This document shows, in pieces, positions 35,985-47,936 of a DNA stretch of 64,000 nt. The notes beneath the pieces were generated by a model, which did no database searches, was not told the DNA's origin, and saw only the letters and a program-made list of their open reading frames with translations. The stretch's first letter is position 1. Each line of letters begins with the position of its first letter. The stretch lies in contig NZ_CP099222.1 in the NCBI RefSeq assembly GCF_029717145.1, positions 2,480,001 to 2,544,000 on the forward strand, read 5' to 3'. Origin of the DNA: Citrobacter freundii (GTDB lineage Bacteria > Pseudomonadota > Gammaproteobacteria > Enterobacterales > Enterobacteriaceae). Position numbers and translations under genes: made by a program.

Positions 35985-37529
35985 TTACTCTTCGCTTTTT
36001 TTCTGCTGACTCAGACCGTATTCACGTAACTTATTGGCGATTGCCGTATGCGAAACACCAAGTCGTTTGGCCAGTTTGCGCGTACTGGGATAATTCATAT
36101 ACAGCTGCGTCAGGACAGAGCGCTCGAAGCGGCTGGTAATTTCATCCAGCGACCCTTCCATCACCTCTTCCCCCACAGCTACCGTCGCCGCATCATAATC
36201 CGGTAATAAGATATCCTGTGGCCGCAGTTCGTACCCTTCAAGCTGGGTTAATGCCCGGTAGATAGCATTTTTCAACTGGCGCACGTTACCCGGCCAACCG
36301 TAGCGGGTTAACACCGTACTGAGATCGGCGGACAGTTTCGGGCGCGGCACGCCCTGTTCGTCGGCAAACCGCGCCACAAACAGCTCGGTGAGCGGCATAA
36401 TGTCTTGCGGACAATCGCGCAACGGCGGCAGGTTGAGCGTCAGTACATTCAGACGATAATAGAGATCTTCGCGGAACAAACCTTTCTGTACCAGCTCCAC
36501 CAGATTTTTTTGCGTGGCGCAAATCACACGGACATCAACGTGAACCTCATGATCTTCGCCGACGCGGCGGAAGGTCCCGTCATTAAGAAAACGCAGCAAT
36601 TTGGTCTGCATGCTCGGCGACATTTCGCCAATTTCATCCAACAGTACTGAACCACCGTTAGCCTGCTCAAAGAAACCTTTTTTACCTTCCCCCGCATGAC
36701 CAAACAGCTCGCTTTCTACCGCATCTTCAGGGATCGACGCACAATTCAGCGCCAGATAAGGTTTCGCCGCACGCGGGCTTGCCAGATGGCAGGCATGGGC
36801 AAACAGATCTTTCCCCGTCCCGGTATTGCCGGTAATCAGCAGCGGTGCGCTCAGCATGGCCAGTTTACGCGCCTGTTCTACCACGTGCTTCATTTTGGCA
36901 CTGACGGCAATAATCTGGCTAAAGGCGCTCAGGTCCTGGGTGGTCATGTTTTGCAACTGACGCCCCATGCGGATGGTGGAACGCAGCATCACCACCGCGC
37001 CGGTTAACATCTGTTCCTGATTTTCGCCCTGCAAATGGACAGGGGTTATTTCCATCAGGAAATTCTGTCCATTAATGACGACATGCTCGCTGTGGGAATC
37101 CTGCGGATTGCTCTCCAGCCAGCGCTGGAAGTTAAAGCCATTGATGAGTTGCGCCGCCGTGTGGTTGCGCATACGATCCTGAGTGTGGGCAAAAAGCTGG
37201 CAGCTCGCCGGGTTCGCCATCTCCACTTTGCTTTTCATGTCCAGTGAAAGGACCGGTTCAGGCAGCGCCTCAAGCAGCGCGCTCAGCGCCAGGTGTTCGC
37301 GTTCAGAAGGCATCCAGGGCACGGTGCGCACATCCGTAACACCGGCAATACGGCGGATTTCAGCCATCAGGCTGCTGAAGTTGGTGAACTCCAATTCCGC
37401 AAAATTAAGGTAGATTCGCCCGATGGGGTCGATCTCGATACCGCGTAAGTCAATGCCTCGAAGCACCAGTAAATCGAGTAATTCGCGGGTCAGACCAAGT
37501 CGGTCTTCACAAAACACTTCCAGACGCAT
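35985..37529 (-). CDS. tyrR: TyrR, aromatic amino-acid regulator
   Basis: A 514-residue regulator of aromatic amino-acid synthesis and transport. An ACT domain at about 1-75 is followed by a PAS domain (80-190), an AAA+ domain with Walker A TGNTGTGKD near 232 and VLLDEIGEMS, and a C-terminal helix-turn-helix (TRKLAKRLGVSHTAIANKLR). It binds tyrosine, phenylalanine and ATP and hexamerises. ATG 37529 (MRLEVFCEDRLG) matches E. coli; GTG 37541 is in frame. A TYR box lies 71-88 bases upstream, consistent with self-repression. Confidence 0.97.
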   Translation of the reverse strand: MRLEVFCEDRLGLTRELLDLLVLRGIDLRGIEIDPIGRIYLNFAELEFTNFSSLMAEIRRIAGVTDVRTVPWMPSEREHLALSALLEALPEPVLSLDMKSKVEMANPASCQLFAHTQDRMRNHTAAQLINGFNFQRWLESNPQDSHSEHVVINGQNFLMEITPVHLQGENQEQMLTGAVVMLRSTIRMGRQLQNMTTQDLSAFSQIIAVSAKMKHVVEQARKLAMLSAPLLITGNTGTGKDLFAHACHLASPRAAKPYLALNCASIPEDAVESELFGHAGEGKKGFFEQANGGSVLLDEIGEMSPSMQTKLLRFLNDGTFRRVGEDHEVHVDVRVICATQKNLVELVQKGLFREDLYYRLNVLTLNLPPLRDCPQDIMPLTELFVARFADEQGVPRPKLSADLSTVLTRYGWPGNVRQLKNAIYRALTQLEGYELRPQDILLPDYDAATVAVGEEVMEGSLDEITSRFERSVLTQLYMNYPSTRKLAKRLGVSHTAIANKLREYGLSQQKKSEE

Positions 37530-37599
37530 GGGAACCTTCACCTAAACAAGGGATCATGTGATAGATGATAAGCCAGTATTTCGTTAGCAGGAAGGACTC

Positions 37600-37617
37600 T
37601 GTCAACAAATATTGACA
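37600..37617. promoter_or_regulatory. TYR box (TyrR site) upstream of tyrR
   Basis: TGTCAA-N6-TTGACA is a perfect palindrome with the spacing of the TyrR consensus TGTAAA-N6-TTTACA. Its place upstream of tyrR fits known autorepression in E. coli. Confidence 0.8.
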
Positions 37618-37675
37618 GCACGCTGGAAAATTAGGCGCCGGGGCGTAAAGTTATACGATCGGCGCCCATTTTTAC

Positions 37676-38737
37676 TCAGCTTTCACGCGCAGGTTTATTC
37701 TTTTGTACGGTCTCTTTGACCTGAGTGATCAGCTGGCGACGGAAATCACCGAGACGCGGTTTATCATCGTCAATCCACGGCAGCGGACGACACAGTTCCA
37801 TCGCTTTAATCCCCAGACGCGCCGTTAACAACCCGGCGCCAATGCCCTGGGCAGCACGCGTGGATAAACGTGCCGCCAGATCCTGCGACATCCAGTCCAT
37901 ACCGACTTCGCGAACCAGTTCACTGGCCCCGGCAAAGGCAATATTCAGCAGCACCAGGCGGAACAGGCGCAAGCGGCTGTAATAGCCCAGTTCGATGCCG
38001 TATAGCGTCGCAATACGGTTAATCAATCGCAGATTTCGCCAGGCGATAAATGCCATGTCCACCAGCGCCAGCGGGCTGACCGCGATCATCAACGTAGATT
38101 CTGCCGCTGAGCGGCTGATTTCACGTCGCGCCTGCGCATCCAGCACAGGCTGCACCAGATGAGCATACAGACTCACCACTTCACGATCGTTTTGCGTTTC
38201 GTGTATAGAGGCATACCAGCGCTGTAGCGCCGGATGAGACTGGTCGATACCCGCCTGCTGTGCCAGCTTTTCACAAAACGCGCGCCCTTTGCCGGCGCCA
38301 TGGCTATGCAACAAATCCCGCGCTTCATCACGCTCGTGCGCGCGCTGGCGTAAACGCCACAGCCGACGCCACTCCGTTGCCACCGAACCGACACCGGCGC
38401 CAACGATCAGCGCCCCGGCGACACACCCGCCCAGCGCAACCCAGTCCTGCGTTTGCCAGGCATTCATCGTCCACTGCACACCCTGTGCGACCACGCTGAC
38501 GCCAAACAATGCCAGTCCGCTCATCACCATTTTGCGCCACAGGCTACGCTTAGGACGTAAAGCAGCATCAATGACCGCTTCAGCTTGTCCTTCATCTGCC
38601 AGCGGCTCGTCAAGTTGAGCCGGAGAAAAAGTCTGCGCTTGCGTATCGTCGAACATCTGCTGCGCTTTAAAGGCCGGACGTTGATCAACGTCCAGCGGTC
38701 CTGAGAAATCGATACGCGGTTTTAACGGCTCGCTCAT
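37676..38737 (-). CDS. ycjF: YcjF, UPF0283 inner-membrane protein
   Basis: A 353-residue membrane protein with an acidic N-terminal cytoplasmic part and two or more helices near 70-125 ([20 protein letters not shown], then [17 protein letters not shown]). It matches E. coli YcjF. Its ATG overlaps the ycjX stop (positions 38737-38734), so the pair is co-translated. In E. coli ycjXF are part of the stress-induced psp/sigma-32 regulon; function unknown. Confidence 0.94.
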   Translation of the reverse strand: MSEPLKPRIDFSGPLDVDQRPAFKAQQMFDDTQAQTFSPAQLDEPLADEGQAEAVIDAALRPKRSLWRKMVMSGLALFGVSVVAQGVQWTMNAWQTQDWVALGGCVAGALIVGAGVGSVATEWRRLWRLRQRAHERDEARDLLHSHGAGKGRAFCEKLAQQAGIDQSHPALQRWYASIHETQNDREVVSLYAHLVQPVLDAQARREISRSAAESTLMIAVSPLALVDMAFIAWRNLRLINRIATLYGIELGYYSRLRLFRLVLLNIAFAGASELVREVGMDWMSQDLAARLSTRAAQGIGAGLLTARLGIKAMELCRPLPWIDDDKPRLGDFRRQLITQVKETVQKNKPARES

Positions 38738-40131
38738 CGCAATTTATCTCCTATTAAAAACTCCAGCGCGGCATCAAGACGAATGTGCGGTAAGGGCTTA
38801 TCCACATCCATGACCTGCGGACGAAACGCTTCAAACTGAAAGCCCTGACTGTCCCAAAACGCCTGACCCGGTAAGCGTGCTGGCACCTCTCCCGGATAGA
38901 CGGTTAGCGGCGCGCCGTCGCTCAGGCGGTTCCCCCGCAGTGCCGGGATCTTCTCGCCTTTCACATCGATCAATCCGCTGGTAGTGGCCTGTACCGACGC
39001 CAGCCCCAGACAATCCATGCTGATGCCTTCAAAGGCGGCATTTTGCCAGGCATCCTGGATCAGTTGCTGCAGTAGCGACACCATGTTGGCATGCTGATCG
39101 ACCGTCACGTGGTCGGCTTTGGTAGCGGCAAACAGTAACTTGTCGATCACCGGTGAGAACAACCGCCGGAACAATGTACGCTGACCATAATGGAAGCTTT
39201 GCATCAATTGCGTGAGCGCCAGACGCATATCGTTAAACGCCTGTGGTCCGCTATTGAGCGGTTGCAGGCAGTCAACCAGCACAATCTGACGGTCAAAGCG
39301 CAGGAAGTGATTCTTATAAAACCCCTTCACCACTTTCTCGCAGTAGTAATTGAATCGATCGCGCAGCATGCCAGCGTTGGTGTGTTTATCAGCCTGCGCC
39401 AGTTTCGATTCGCCATACGCGTCAACATCCGGCCACGGGAAAAACTGCAGCGCGGGTGCGCCCGCCATATCGCCCGGCAGAACAAAGCGCCCCGGCTGAA
39501 TAAAATGCAGGCCCTGCTGCTTACACTGATGCAAATAATCCGTCCAGGCGGCGGCAATCTCCGCCAGACGATTTTCATCGGCGGGCGCTAAGGGATCTAA
39601 CCCCTGACTTAACTGCCGCCATTTTGCCGACCATTCTGCCCGCTGGCCCTGCAATAATCCGGTCATTTGCCGCGACCAGCTCAGGTAATCCTGTGCCAGC
39701 ATCGGCAAATCAAGCAGCCATTCGCCCGGATAATCGACGATCTCCAGATATAACGTGGAGGTGTCTTTAAAGTGGCGCAGCAATGAGTCATTGGACTTAT
39801 AACGCAGCGCCAGACGAATCTCACTCACGCCGCGCGTCGGTGTCGGCCAGGTCGGCGGAGCACCGTACAGCTGGGCCAGCCCTTCATCATAGGTAAAGCG
39901 CGGAATGCCAAAGTCGCGTTGTGGAACCCGTTTAACGCCGAGCAGACGCTCTTCGCGCACCGCGCTGAGCAGCGGCAGACGAGCGCCGGCATGAATATTG
40001 AGTAATTGGTTCACCATCGCGGTGATAAACGCGGTCTTACCACTGCGGCTAAGCCCGGTGACAGCCAGACGCAGATGCCTGTCCACGCCGCGATTCACCA
40101 GCGAATTGAGTTCATTTTTGAGTCGCTTCAT
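38734..40131 (-). CDS. ycjX: YcjX, DUF463 P-loop protein
   Basis: A 465-residue cytosolic protein with a GTPase-like P-loop near 25-34 ([11 protein letters not shown]) and a switch-like motif [15 protein letters not shown]. It matches E. coli YcjX for its full length. Work on a Shewanella relative found a GTP-binding fold. It is co-expressed with ycjF and lies downstream of pspE. ATG 40131 was chosen ([20 protein letters not shown]); ATG 40137 is also in frame. Confidence 0.94.
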   Translation of the reverse strand: MKRLKNELNSLVNRGVDRHLRLAVTGLSRSGKTAFITAMVNQLLNIHAGARLPLLSAVREERLLGVKRVPQRDFGIPRFTYDEGLAQLYGAPPTWPTPTRGVSEIRLALRYKSNDSLLRHFKDTSTLYLEIVDYPGEWLLDLPMLAQDYLSWSRQMTGLLQGQRAEWSAKWRQLSQGLDPLAPADENRLAEIAAAWTDYLHQCKQQGLHFIQPGRFVLPGDMAGAPALQFFPWPDVDAYGESKLAQADKHTNAGMLRDRFNYYCEKVVKGFYKNHFLRFDRQIVLVDCLQPLNSGPQAFNDMRLALTQLMQSFHYGQRTLFRRLFSPVIDKLLFAATKADHVTVDQHANMVSLLQQLIQDAWQNAAFEGISMDCLGLASVQATTSGLIDVKGEKIPALRGNRLSDGAPLTVYPGEVPARLPGQAFWDSQGFQFEAFRPQVMDVDKPLPHIRLDAALEFLIGDKLR

Positions 40132-40272
40132 CGCCATCCCGTTATGCTGAAGGAACCGTAGAAAATATAACAAACTGGAAGTAAAAATAGGGGGTAATTC
40201 TTATTTATCAACTACCTGAGGTCTAGCAGGCGACAAAAAATATGCCGCCCGAAATAGATGTACATTGCGCGA

Positions 40273-40590
40273 TTATTTGTTTTCTACTTTCGGAAGATCA
40301 ATGCTTTTGATCCCCCCTTCATTTGTTACCTGCGTGTATCCCATCTCGGTAAGCATATCTTTCGCCTGTCCCGATTGCCGCCCGGAGTTGCAGTACAGTT
40401 TCACGGTGTCGGTCTTATCCGGAACCTCGGACGCGATGTGCGCTTTGAGATCTTTTAAGGGAATGTTGACGGCTCCCTGAACATGCTCCTGCTGGTATTG
40501 CTCAGGTACGCGGACATCAATCCAATGTTCCGCGGCAAAAACCGGCATACCGATGAGCAACGCTAGCGCGAATACCCCTTTTCTCAACAT
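40273..40590 (-). CDS. pspE: PspE, periplasmic rhodanese
   Basis: A 105-residue protein with signal peptide MLRKGVFALALLIGMPVFA and a single rhodanese domain (EHWIDVRVPEQYQQEHVQGA). The active-site Cys is in LYCNSGRQS (near 70). It transfers sulfane sulfur from thiosulfate to cyanide or thiols in vitro. It is the last gene of the psp operon and in E. coli also has its own promoter; a 76-base gap separates it from pspD here. Confidence 0.95.
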   Translation of the reverse strand: MLRKGVFALALLIGMPVFAAEHWIDVRVPEQYQQEHVQGAVNIPLKDLKAHIASEVPDKTDTVKLYCNSGRQSGQAKDMLTEMGYTQVTNEGGIKSIDLPKVENK

Positions 40591-40666
40591 AGTATCGTCC
40601 TGTTAAATGACCTAATTTCATCTAACACTATATAACTGATCTTAAGAAAATATTGCGAGCGCACTA

Positions 40667-40888
40667 TCACTGACCATAACGGCGGGATATTTTTTTGGCG
40701 ACCTTGTTCAACAAAGGTTCAAGCATCAAAACCAGCAACATTTTTAGCGGGCGACGGGCGACGGATTTTACCGCCCACCCGGCGACGCCCGCCGGGCCGT
40801 AGCGAAGTGCCGTAAACAGAACCAGCTTACCTGCTAATTTAACGCCAGGCTTTACCCTCTGCCCGGCACGTTGCCAGCGATTGTTCAT
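40667..40888 (-). CDS. pspD: PspD, phage-shock membrane protein
   Basis: A 73-residue basic inner-membrane protein with a central hydrophobic stretch ([20 protein letters not shown]). It matches E. coli PspD in length and sequence. Its role in the phage-shock response is minor and not clear. ATG 40888 has AGGA upstream; the GTG at 40900 is in frame and overlaps the pspC stop but is less likely. Confidence 0.92.
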   Translation of the reverse strand: MNNRWQRAGQRVKPGVKLAGKLVLFTALRYGPAGVAGWAVKSVARRPLKMLLVLMLEPLLNKVAKKISRRYGQ

Positions 40889-40896
40889 CTCATTCC

Positions 40897-41256
40897 TCAC
40901 AGTTGACGGAAGCGGCTACGCAATGTGAAGGTATCTGACGTCACATAACGCTCCATATCCCGCAAACGATTTTCACTGGCCGCCAGTTCGCGGTCGACGG
41001 CATCCAGCAGTTCTCCACTGGACGGCTGCTGTTCACCGGTTGCTACGTTGTCCGGCATCGGGTCCAGCACAAAAGTCAGTACGATATAGGCCACCAGGGT
41101 GAAAAAGGCCAGACCGAAGAAAATCGACAGTACTACCAGAATCCGTACCAGCTTCACCGGCACGTCGAGATACTGCGCGATGCCTGCGCAGACCCCCTTC
41201 ACCATGCCCTGCTGCGGAATACGCCACAACTTTTTGTTCAGGTTAACGCCTCCCAT
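40897..41256 (-). CDS. pspC: PspC, phage-shock sensor membrane protein
   Basis: A 119-residue inner-membrane protein with a PspC domain ([20 protein letters not shown]), a helix at about 36-62 and a C-terminal cytoplasmic or periplasmic helix. Together with PspB it senses membrane stress and pulls PspA off PspF. Its start codon overlaps the pspB stop by one base. Confidence 0.96.
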   Translation of the reverse strand: MGGVNLNKKLWRIPQQGMVKGVCAGIAQYLDVPVKLVRILVVLSIFFGLAFFTLVAYIVLTFVLDPMPDNVATGEQQPSSGELLDAVDRELAASENRLRDMERYVTSDTFTLRSRFRQL

Positions 41257-41480
41257 TAGCGATCCCTCCAGTTAGGATGTTCAGCATCCAGAATGTCTTC
41301 CAGCGTCTGAATACGCTCACGCATGCGCTGCGCTTCAGCGTTCAGCTCCACTAAACGCTGCTGTTCGTTCTGCGACAATTCGCCACGACTGGAACGGTTG
41401 CTGTAATGCAGCCATAACCAAATCGGTAAAACAAACAGCACAAAGATGGTTAACGGGATGGCCAGAAATAGCGCGCTCAT
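41256..41480 (-). CDS. pspB: PspB, phage-shock membrane protein
   Basis: A 74-residue protein with one N-terminal helix (ALFLAIPLTIFVLFVLPIWL) and a cytoplasmic leucine-zipper-like helix (EQQRLVELNAEAQRMRERIQ). It works with PspC to relay membrane damage to PspA. It lies 54 bases after pspA and overlaps pspC by one base. Confidence 0.96.
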   Translation of the reverse strand: MSALFLAIPLTIFVLFVLPIWLWLHYSNRSSRGELSQNEQQRLVELNAEAQRMRERIQTLEDILDAEHPNWRDR

Positions 41481-41534
41481 GAGTACTCCTTACAGGTGAT
41501 GAGCGGCGGCGCGTTCGGGCGCCGCCAGATATTA

Positions 41535-42254
<720 letters not shown>

Positions 42255-42259
42255 TTAAT

Positions 42260-42275
42260 GCAGATTGCGTGCCAA
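42260..42275 (-). promoter_or_regulatory. Sigma-54 promoter of pspA
   Basis: On the minus strand TTGGCACGCAATCTGC fits the -24/-12 consensus TGGCAC-N5-TTGC: GG (42273-42272) and GC (42261-42260) are ten bases apart. It lies about 60 bases before the pspA start. Confidence 0.88.
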
Positions 42276-42318
42276 CTTTATAACTATTTGATTATAAAAA
42301 TAATAGTTAATTTTACCT

Positions 42319-42356
42319 GATAGCGAAATTAGGGTACATTGGTGAATAACACTAAC
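42319..42356. promoter_or_regulatory. PspF upstream activating sites
   Basis: TTGGTG-AATAA-CACTAA (42339-42355) is an inverted repeat, and TAGCGAAATTAGGGTA (42321-42336) is a second related element, at the distance of UAS I and II in E. coli. The AT-rich DNA between here and the sigma-54 promoter suits IHF bending. The sites also overlap the pspF promoter, allowing self-repression. Confidence 0.65.
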
Positions 42357-42373
42357 AAATAGTGAATTTCATC

Positions 42374-43348
42374 ATGACCGGATACAAAGACAACCTCCTC
42401 GGCGAAGCCAACAGTTTCATCGAGGTGCTTGAGCAAGTTTCTCAGCTGGCGCCGCTGGATAAACCGGTACTGGTGATCGGTGAGCGCGGCACGGGCAAAG
42501 AGCTGATCGCTAACCGCCTGCATTACCTCTCTTCGCGCTGGCAAGGGCCGTTTATTTCGCTGAACTGTGCGGCGCTCAATGAAAACTTACTCGATTCAGA
42601 ACTGTTCGGTCACGAAGCCGGCGCCTTTACCGGCGCACAAAAACGTCATCCCGGACGCTTTGAACGCGCTGATGGCGGGACGCTGTTTCTTGATGAACTG
42701 GCCACCGCCCCAATGCTGGTACAGGAAAAACTGCTACGGGTGATTGAATACGGGGAACTCGAACGTGTTGGCGGCAGCCAACCGCTGCAGGTTAACGTGC
42801 GCCTGGTCTGCGCCACCAACGCCGATTTACCGCGGATGGTTAATGAAGGGACGTTTCGCGCGGACCTGCTCGACAGGCTGGCCTTCGATGTGGTGCAACT
42901 TCCCCCGTTGCGGGAGCGTCAAAGCGACATCATGCTAATGGCCGAGCACTTTGCCATTCAAATGTGCCGGGAAATTGGCTTACCACTGTTTCCAGGCTTT
43001 AGCGCACAGGCCAGGGATACTCTGCTGCACTACCGTTGGCCGGGCAATATTCGTGAGCTGAAAAACGTCGTCGAGCGCTCTGTTTACCGCCACGGCACCA
43101 GCGAATTTCCACTGGATGAAGTCGTGATTGACCCTTTCAAACGTCACACCGTACAACCTTCGGAGCAGGAAACTCACTCCGCGCCGGTGGCACTGCCGCT
43201 GGATCTACGTGAATTCCAGCAGCAACAAGAAAAAGCATTTCTGCAAACCAGCTTGCAGCAGGCAAAGTTTAATCAGAAAAAGGCGGCAGAATTACTCGGG
43301 CTGACCTACCACCAGCTGCGGGCATTGCTCAAAAAACATCAGATTTAG
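42374..43348 (+). CDS. pspF: PspF, sigma-54 activator of the psp genes
   Basis: A 324-residue enhancer-binding protein without a receiver domain. The AAA+ domain has Walker A GERGTGKE near 36, the sigma-54-contacting loop GAFTGA near 83, and Walker B TLFLDEL. The C-terminal helix-turn-helix is QKKAAELLGLTYHQLRALLK. PspA binding keeps it inactive. ATG 42374 (MTGYKDNLLGEANSF) was chosen over GTG 42362. It is divergent from pspA. In E. coli the puu genes follow; here sapA follows directly. Confidence 0.96.
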   Translation: MTGYKDNLLGEANSFIEVLEQVSQLAPLDKPVLVIGERGTGKELIANRLHYLSSRWQGPFISLNCAALNENLLDSELFGHEAGAFTGAQKRHPGRFERADGGTLFLDELATAPMLVQEKLLRVIEYGELERVGGSQPLQVNVRLVCATNADLPRMVNEGTFRADLLDRLAFDVVQLPPLRERQSDIMLMAEHFAIQMCREIGLPLFPGFSAQARDTLLHYRWPGNIRELKNVVERSVYRHGTSEFPLDEVVIDPFKRHTVQPSEQETHSAPVALPLDLREFQQQQEKAFLQTSLQQAKFNQKKAAELLGLTYHQLRALLKKHQI

Positions 43349-43460
43349 CGGTTCCTTGACCTGAATCGCACACATTTACGCCAGTTACCTGCAGACATTT
43401 TTACCTGACGGGCCGTTGTGCGATACACTTTGCAGATCGACTCTAAAAACCTTAAAAATT

Positions 43461-45104
43461 ATGCGCCTGGTTTTATCATCTCTGATTGTGATGGCTGGAC
43501 TTCTGAGTGGTCAGGCTGCTGCCGCGCCTGAGCAGACCACGCACGCTGATATTCGTGACAGCGGCTTTGTCTATTGCGTCAGCGGACAGGTCAATACGTT
43601 CAACCCACAGAAAGCGAGCAGTGGACTGATCGTCGACACGCTTGCCGCCCAACTTTATGACCGTCTGCTTGATGTGGATCCTTACACCTATCGCCTGGTG
43701 CCAGAACTGGCCGAAAGCTGGGAGGTGCTGGATAACGGCGCAACGTACCGCTTCCACCTGCGTCGTGACGTGCCATTTCAAAAAACCACTTGGTTCACCC
43801 CTACTCGTAAACTGAATGCAGACGATGTGGTGTTTACCTTCGAGCGAATCTTTGACCGCCAGCATCCGTGGCACAATGTTAACGGCAGCAACTTCCCCTA
43901 CTTTGATAGCCTCCAGTTCGCCGATAATGTGCAAAGCGTGCGCAAGCTGGACAGCCATACCGTTGAATTTCGCCTGACTCAACCAGATGCGTCTTTCCTG
44001 TGGCATCTGGCCACGCATTACGCGTCGGTTATGTCAGCGGAATACGCGGGGCAGTTGGCAAAACAGGATCGCAAGGAATTACTGGACCGACAGCCTGTCG
44101 GTACCGGTCCGTATCAGCTTTCGGAAAATCGTGGCGGGCAATATATTCGCCTGCAGCGTCACGACGCGTTCTGGCGCGGGAAACCCTTAATGCCGCAGGT
44201 CGTCGTTGATCTCGGTTCTGGTGGAACCGGGCGCTTATCGAAACTGCTCACCGGTGAATGCGACGTGCTGGCCTGGCCTGCTGCCAGTCAGCTCAGCATC
44301 TTACGTGATGACCCACGTTTGCGCCTGACGCTGCGCCCTGGGATGAACATTGCTTACCTGGCTTTCAATACCAATAAACCCCCGTTGAACAATCCGGCCG
44401 TGCGTCATGCACTGGCGCTGGCAATCAACAACCAGCGGCTGATGCAGTCGATCTATTACGGTACAGCAGAAACCGCCGCATCTATTTTGCCGCGCGCCTC
44501 GTGGGCGTATGACAACGAAGCTAAAATTACAGAATACAATCCGGCAAAATCTCGCGAGCAGTTAAAAGCGCTGGGGCTGGAGAACCTGACGTTACAGCTT
44601 TGGGTACCAACCAGCTCCCAGGCCTGGAACCCCAGCCCGCTGAAAACCGCCGAGCTTATTCAAGCGGACATGGCGCAGGTTGGCGTGAAAGTGAAGATTA
44701 TTCCGGTGGAAGGTCGTTTTCAGGAGGCGAGATTAATGGATATGAACCATGATCTGACGTTGTCCGGTTGGGCGACAGACAGTAACGATCCTGACAGTTT
44801 TTTCCGTCCGCTGCTTAGCTGTGCCGCCATCAACTCGCAGACCAACTTTGCCCATTGGTGTGATCCGGAGTTTGACAGCGTTCTGCGCAAAGCGCTGTCG
44901 TCGCAGCAGCTCTCGTCGCGCATTGATGCCTATGACGAAGCGCAAACGATCCTGGCACGAGAGCTACCCATCCTGCCGCTGGCCTCTTCACTGCGTTTGC
45001 AGGCCTATCGCTATGACATCAAAGGCCTGGTACTCAGCCCATTCGGTAATGCCTCCTTTGCCGGCGTATCCAGGGAAAAGAAAGATGAGGTGAAAAAACC
45101 ATGA
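43461..45104 (+). CDS. sapA: SapA, periplasmic peptide-binding protein
   Basis: A 547-residue solute-binding protein of the SBP_bac_5 family, the same length as E. coli SapA. Signal peptide [20 protein letters not shown] then AA; the mature part begins with [18 protein letters not shown]. In Salmonella and Haemophilus SapA binds antimicrobial peptides or haem; in E. coli sapBCDF has been linked to putrescine export. ATG 43461 was chosen over 43416 because it starts the signal peptide. Its stop overlaps the sapB start (ATGA). Confidence 0.95.
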   Translation: MRLVLSSLIVMAGLLSGQAAAAPEQTTHADIRDSGFVYCVSGQVNTFNPQKASSGLIVDTLAAQLYDRLLDVDPYTYRLVPELAESWEVLDNGATYRFHLRRDVPFQKTTWFTPTRKLNADDVVFTFERIFDRQHPWHNVNGSNFPYFDSLQFADNVQSVRKLDSHTVEFRLTQPDASFLWHLATHYASVMSAEYAGQLAKQDRKELLDRQPVGTGPYQLSENRGGQYIRLQRHDAFWRGKPLMPQVVVDLGSGGTGRLSKLLTGECDVLAWPAASQLSILRDDPRLRLTLRPGMNIAYLAFNTNKPPLNNPAVRHALALAINNQRLMQSIYYGTAETAASILPRASWAYDNEAKITEYNPAKSREQLKALGLENLTLQLWVPTSSQAWNPSPLKTAELIQADMAQVGVKVKIIPVEGRFQEARLMDMNHDLTLSGWATDSNDPDSFFRPLLSCAAINSQTNFAHWCDPEFDSVLRKALSSQQLSSRIDAYDEAQTILARELPILPLASSLRLQAYRYDIKGLVLSPFGNASFAGVSREKKDEVKKP

Positions 45105-46066
45105 TTATCTTTACCCTGCGTCGCTTTCTATTGCTCCTGGTCACCCTGTTCTTCCTGACGTTTATCGGGTTCAGCCTGAGTTATTTTACCCCCCATGCTC
45201 CTCTGCAGGGTGCGTCGCTGTGGAATGCGTGGGTATTCTGGTTCAATGGCCTCATCCACTGGGATTTCGGTGTATCCAGCATTAACGGACAACTGATCTC
45301 GGAACAGTTGAAAGAAGTGTTCCCTGCCACAATGGAATTGTGCGTTCTCGCCTTCGGTTTTGCGCTAATGGTCGGTATCCCGATTGGCATGCTGGCGGGG
45401 ATCACACGCAATAAATGGCCGGATCGATGCATTAGTGCCTTTGCCCTGATGGGTTTTTCCATCCCGGTTTTTTGGTTAGCACTGTTGCTGACGCTGTTCT
45501 TCTCGTTAACGCTCGGGTGGCTGCCCGTGTCTGGCCGTTTTGATCTGCTTTATGAAGTCAAACCTGTTACCGGTCTTGCCATCGTCGACGCGTGGCTTTC
45601 CGACTCGCCGTGGCGCGATGAAATGCTGGTCAGCGCAATACGCCACATGGTGCTGCCGGTGTTAACGCTCTCCGTTGCGCCAACGACCGAAGTCATTCGC
45701 CTGATGCGTATCAGTACCATCGAGGTATTCGATCAAAATTACGTAAAAGCGGCGGCTACTCGCGGCCTGTCACGGCTGACCATTTTGCGTCGCCACGTAC
45801 TGCATAATGCCCTGCCGCCGGTGATCCCGCGGCTTGGTCTCCAGTTTTCCACCATGCTGACGCTGGCGATGATCACCGAAATGGTCTTTAGCTGGCCAGG
45901 CCTTGGCCGCTGGCTGATCAACGCCATTCGCCAGCAGGATTACGCCGCAATTTCAGCCGGCGTGATGGTGATTGGCTCACTGGTCATTATCGTAAACGTG
46001 ATCTCTGATATTTTGGGTGCCATGGCTAACCCTCTGAAACATAAGGAATGGTATGCCTTACGATAG
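45101..46066 (+). CDS. sapB: SapB, ABC transporter permease
   Basis: A 321-residue inner-membrane permease of the DppB/OppB type with about six helices. The conserved cytoplasmic EAA-like loop reads [20 protein letters not shown] (near 213-232). It overlaps sapA by 4 bases and sapC by 14. Confidence 0.95.
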   Translation: MIIFTLRRFLLLLVTLFFLTFIGFSLSYFTPHAPLQGASLWNAWVFWFNGLIHWDFGVSSINGQLISEQLKEVFPATMELCVLAFGFALMVGIPIGMLAGITRNKWPDRCISAFALMGFSIPVFWLALLLTLFFSLTLGWLPVSGRFDLLYEVKPVTGLAIVDAWLSDSPWRDEMLVSAIRHMVLPVLTLSVAPTTEVIRLMRISTIEVFDQNYVKAAATRGLSRLTILRRHVLHNALPPVIPRLGLQFSTMLTLAMITEMVFSWPGLGRWLINAIRQQDYAAISAGVMVIGSLVIIVNVISDILGAMANPLKHKEWYALR

Positions 46067-46943
46067 CGTATACAGCGAAAAGCGCCCGCCTGGCACGCTG
46101 CGTACCGCGTGGCGCAATTTTTATGGCGATGCGTCTGCAATGGTCGGTCTGTATGGCTGTGCGGGACTGGCCATACTGTGTGTTTTCGGTGGCTGGTTTG
46201 CGCCTTATGGTATCGATCAGCAATTCCTGGGTTATCAACTGCTCCCGCCTTCCTGGTCGCGTTATGGCGAGGTGTCATTCTTCCTTGGGACCGACGATCT
46301 GGGACGTGACGTATTAAGCCGCCTGCTGAGCGGTGCAGCTCCCACTGTCGGCGGCGCATTTGTTGTCACGCTCGCCGCCACGATATGTGGTCTGGTATTG
46401 GGGGTTTTAGCCGGGGCAACCCACGGTTTACGCTCGGCAGTGTTGAACCATATTCTCGATACCCTGCTCTCGATCCCGTCGCTGCTGCTGGCGATCATTG
46501 TGGTGGCGTTTGCTGGCCCCCATCTGACGCACGCGATGTTTGCCGTCTGGCTGGCGCTGTTGCCACGCATGGTGCGCTCTGTCTATAGCATGGTGCATGA
46601 CGAGCTGGAAAAAGAGTATGTCATTGCTGCCCGACTGGATGGTGCCTCCACGCTCAACATTCTGTGGTTTGCGATTTTGCCCAATATTACCGCTGGGCTT
46701 ATCACTGAAATCACCCGCGCTTTGTCGATGGCGATTCTGGATATTGCCGCACTGGGCTTTCTCGACCTCGGCGCACAGCTTCCGTCGCCGGAATGGGGAG
46801 CCATGCTGGGCGACGCGTTGGAGTTAATTTACGTTGCCCCATGGACCGTGATGTTGCCCGGGGCGGCGATCATGATTAGCGTGCTGCTGGTAAACCTGTT
46901 AGGTGACGGTGTACGCCGCGCAATTATCGCGGGGGTGGAATAA
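46053..46943 (+). CDS. sapC: SapC, ABC transporter permease
   Basis: A 296-residue inner-membrane permease of the DppC/OppC type. It has the N-terminal OppC-type segment, the motif [20 protein letters not shown] and the EAA loop ([19 protein letters not shown]). It overlaps sapB and shares one base with the sapD start, a compact operon. Confidence 0.95.
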   Translation: MPYDSVYSEKRPPGTLRTAWRNFYGDASAMVGLYGCAGLAILCVFGGWFAPYGIDQQFLGYQLLPPSWSRYGEVSFFLGTDDLGRDVLSRLLSGAAPTVGGAFVVTLAATICGLVLGVLAGATHGLRSAVLNHILDTLLSIPSLLLAIIVVAFAGPHLTHAMFAVWLALLPRMVRSVYSMVHDELEKEYVIAARLDGASTLNILWFAILPNITAGLITEITRALSMAILDIAALGFLDLGAQLPSPEWGAMLGDALELIYVAPWTVMLPGAAIMISVLLVNLLGDGVRRAIIAGVE

Positions 46944-47935
46944 TGCCATTACTGGATATTCGTAACCTGACCATTGAGTTCAGAACCGGCGACGACTGGG
47001 TAAAGGCCGTTGACCGCGTCAGTATGACACTCAATGAAGGCGAGATCCGTGGACTGGTCGGTGAATCGGGCTCCGGTAAAAGTTTAATCGCCAAGGCTAT
47101 TTGCGGCGTGGCAAAAGACAACTGGCGCGTGACCGCTGACCGCATGCGCTTTGATGATATCGATCTGCTACGACTGTCTGCCCGCGAGCGGCGTAAACTG
47201 GTCGGTCATAATGTGTCCATGATCTTTCAGGAACCGCAGTCCTGTCTCGATCCGTCTGAACGCGTCGGACGGCAGCTGATGCAAAATATTCCCGCCTGGA
47301 CCTATAAAGGGCGCTGGTGGCAACGCATTGGCTGGCGCAAACGCCGCGCGATTGAACTGCTGCACCGCGTCGGGATAAAAGACCATAAAGATGCGATGCG
47401 CAGCTTCCCGTATGAGTTGACGGACGGCGAGTGCCAGAAAGTCATGATTGCCATCGCCCTGGCGAATCAGCCACGTTTGCTGATTGCCGATGAGCCGACC
47501 AATGCGATGGAGCCCACCACTCAGGCGCAAATTTTCCGTCTGCTGACCCGGCTCAATCAAAACAGCAACACCACCATTTTGCTGATCAGCCATGACCTGC
47601 AAATGCTCAGCCAGTGGGCGGATAAAATCAACGTCATGTACTGCGGACAAACGGTGGAAACCGCGCCAAGTAAAGATTTGGTGACGATTCCGCACCATCC
47701 TTATACACAGGCGTTGATCCGTGCCATTCCAGATTTTGGTAGCCCAATGCCGCATAAAAGCCGCCTGAATACGATGCCTGGTGCGATCCCATTATTGGAA
47801 CAGTTACCAATGGGGTGCCGTTTGGGGCCGCGCTGCCCTTACGCTCAACGTGAGTGCATTGAAACCCCACGACTGACCGGAGCAAAGAATCATCTCTATG
47901 CCTGTCATTTCCCGCTGAACATGGAGAGAGAGTGA
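46943..47935 (+). CDS. sapD: SapD, ABC transporter ATPase
   Basis: A 330-residue ATPase of the Opp/Dpp type: Walker A GESGSGKS near 38, a signature region changed to LTDGECQKV in place of LSGGQ, Walker [13 protein letters not shown] and the switch ISHDLQ. The C-terminal oligopeptide-type Cys motif ([16 protein letters not shown], later YACHFP) may hold an Fe-S cluster. In E. coli SapD (TrkE) is also needed for Trk potassium uptake. Confidence 0.95.
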   Translation: MPLLDIRNLTIEFRTGDDWVKAVDRVSMTLNEGEIRGLVGESGSGKSLIAKAICGVAKDNWRVTADRMRFDDIDLLRLSARERRKLVGHNVSMIFQEPQSCLDPSERVGRQLMQNIPAWTYKGRWWQRIGWRKRRAIELLHRVGIKDHKDAMRSFPYELTDGECQKVMIAIALANQPRLLIADEPTNAMEPTTQAQIFRLLTRLNQNSNTTILLISHDLQMLSQWADKINVMYCGQTVETAPSKDLVTIPHHPYTQALIRAIPDFGSPMPHKSRLNTMPGAIPLLEQLPMGCRLGPRCPYAQRECIETPRLTGAKNHLYACHFPLNMERE

Positions 47936-47936
47936 G

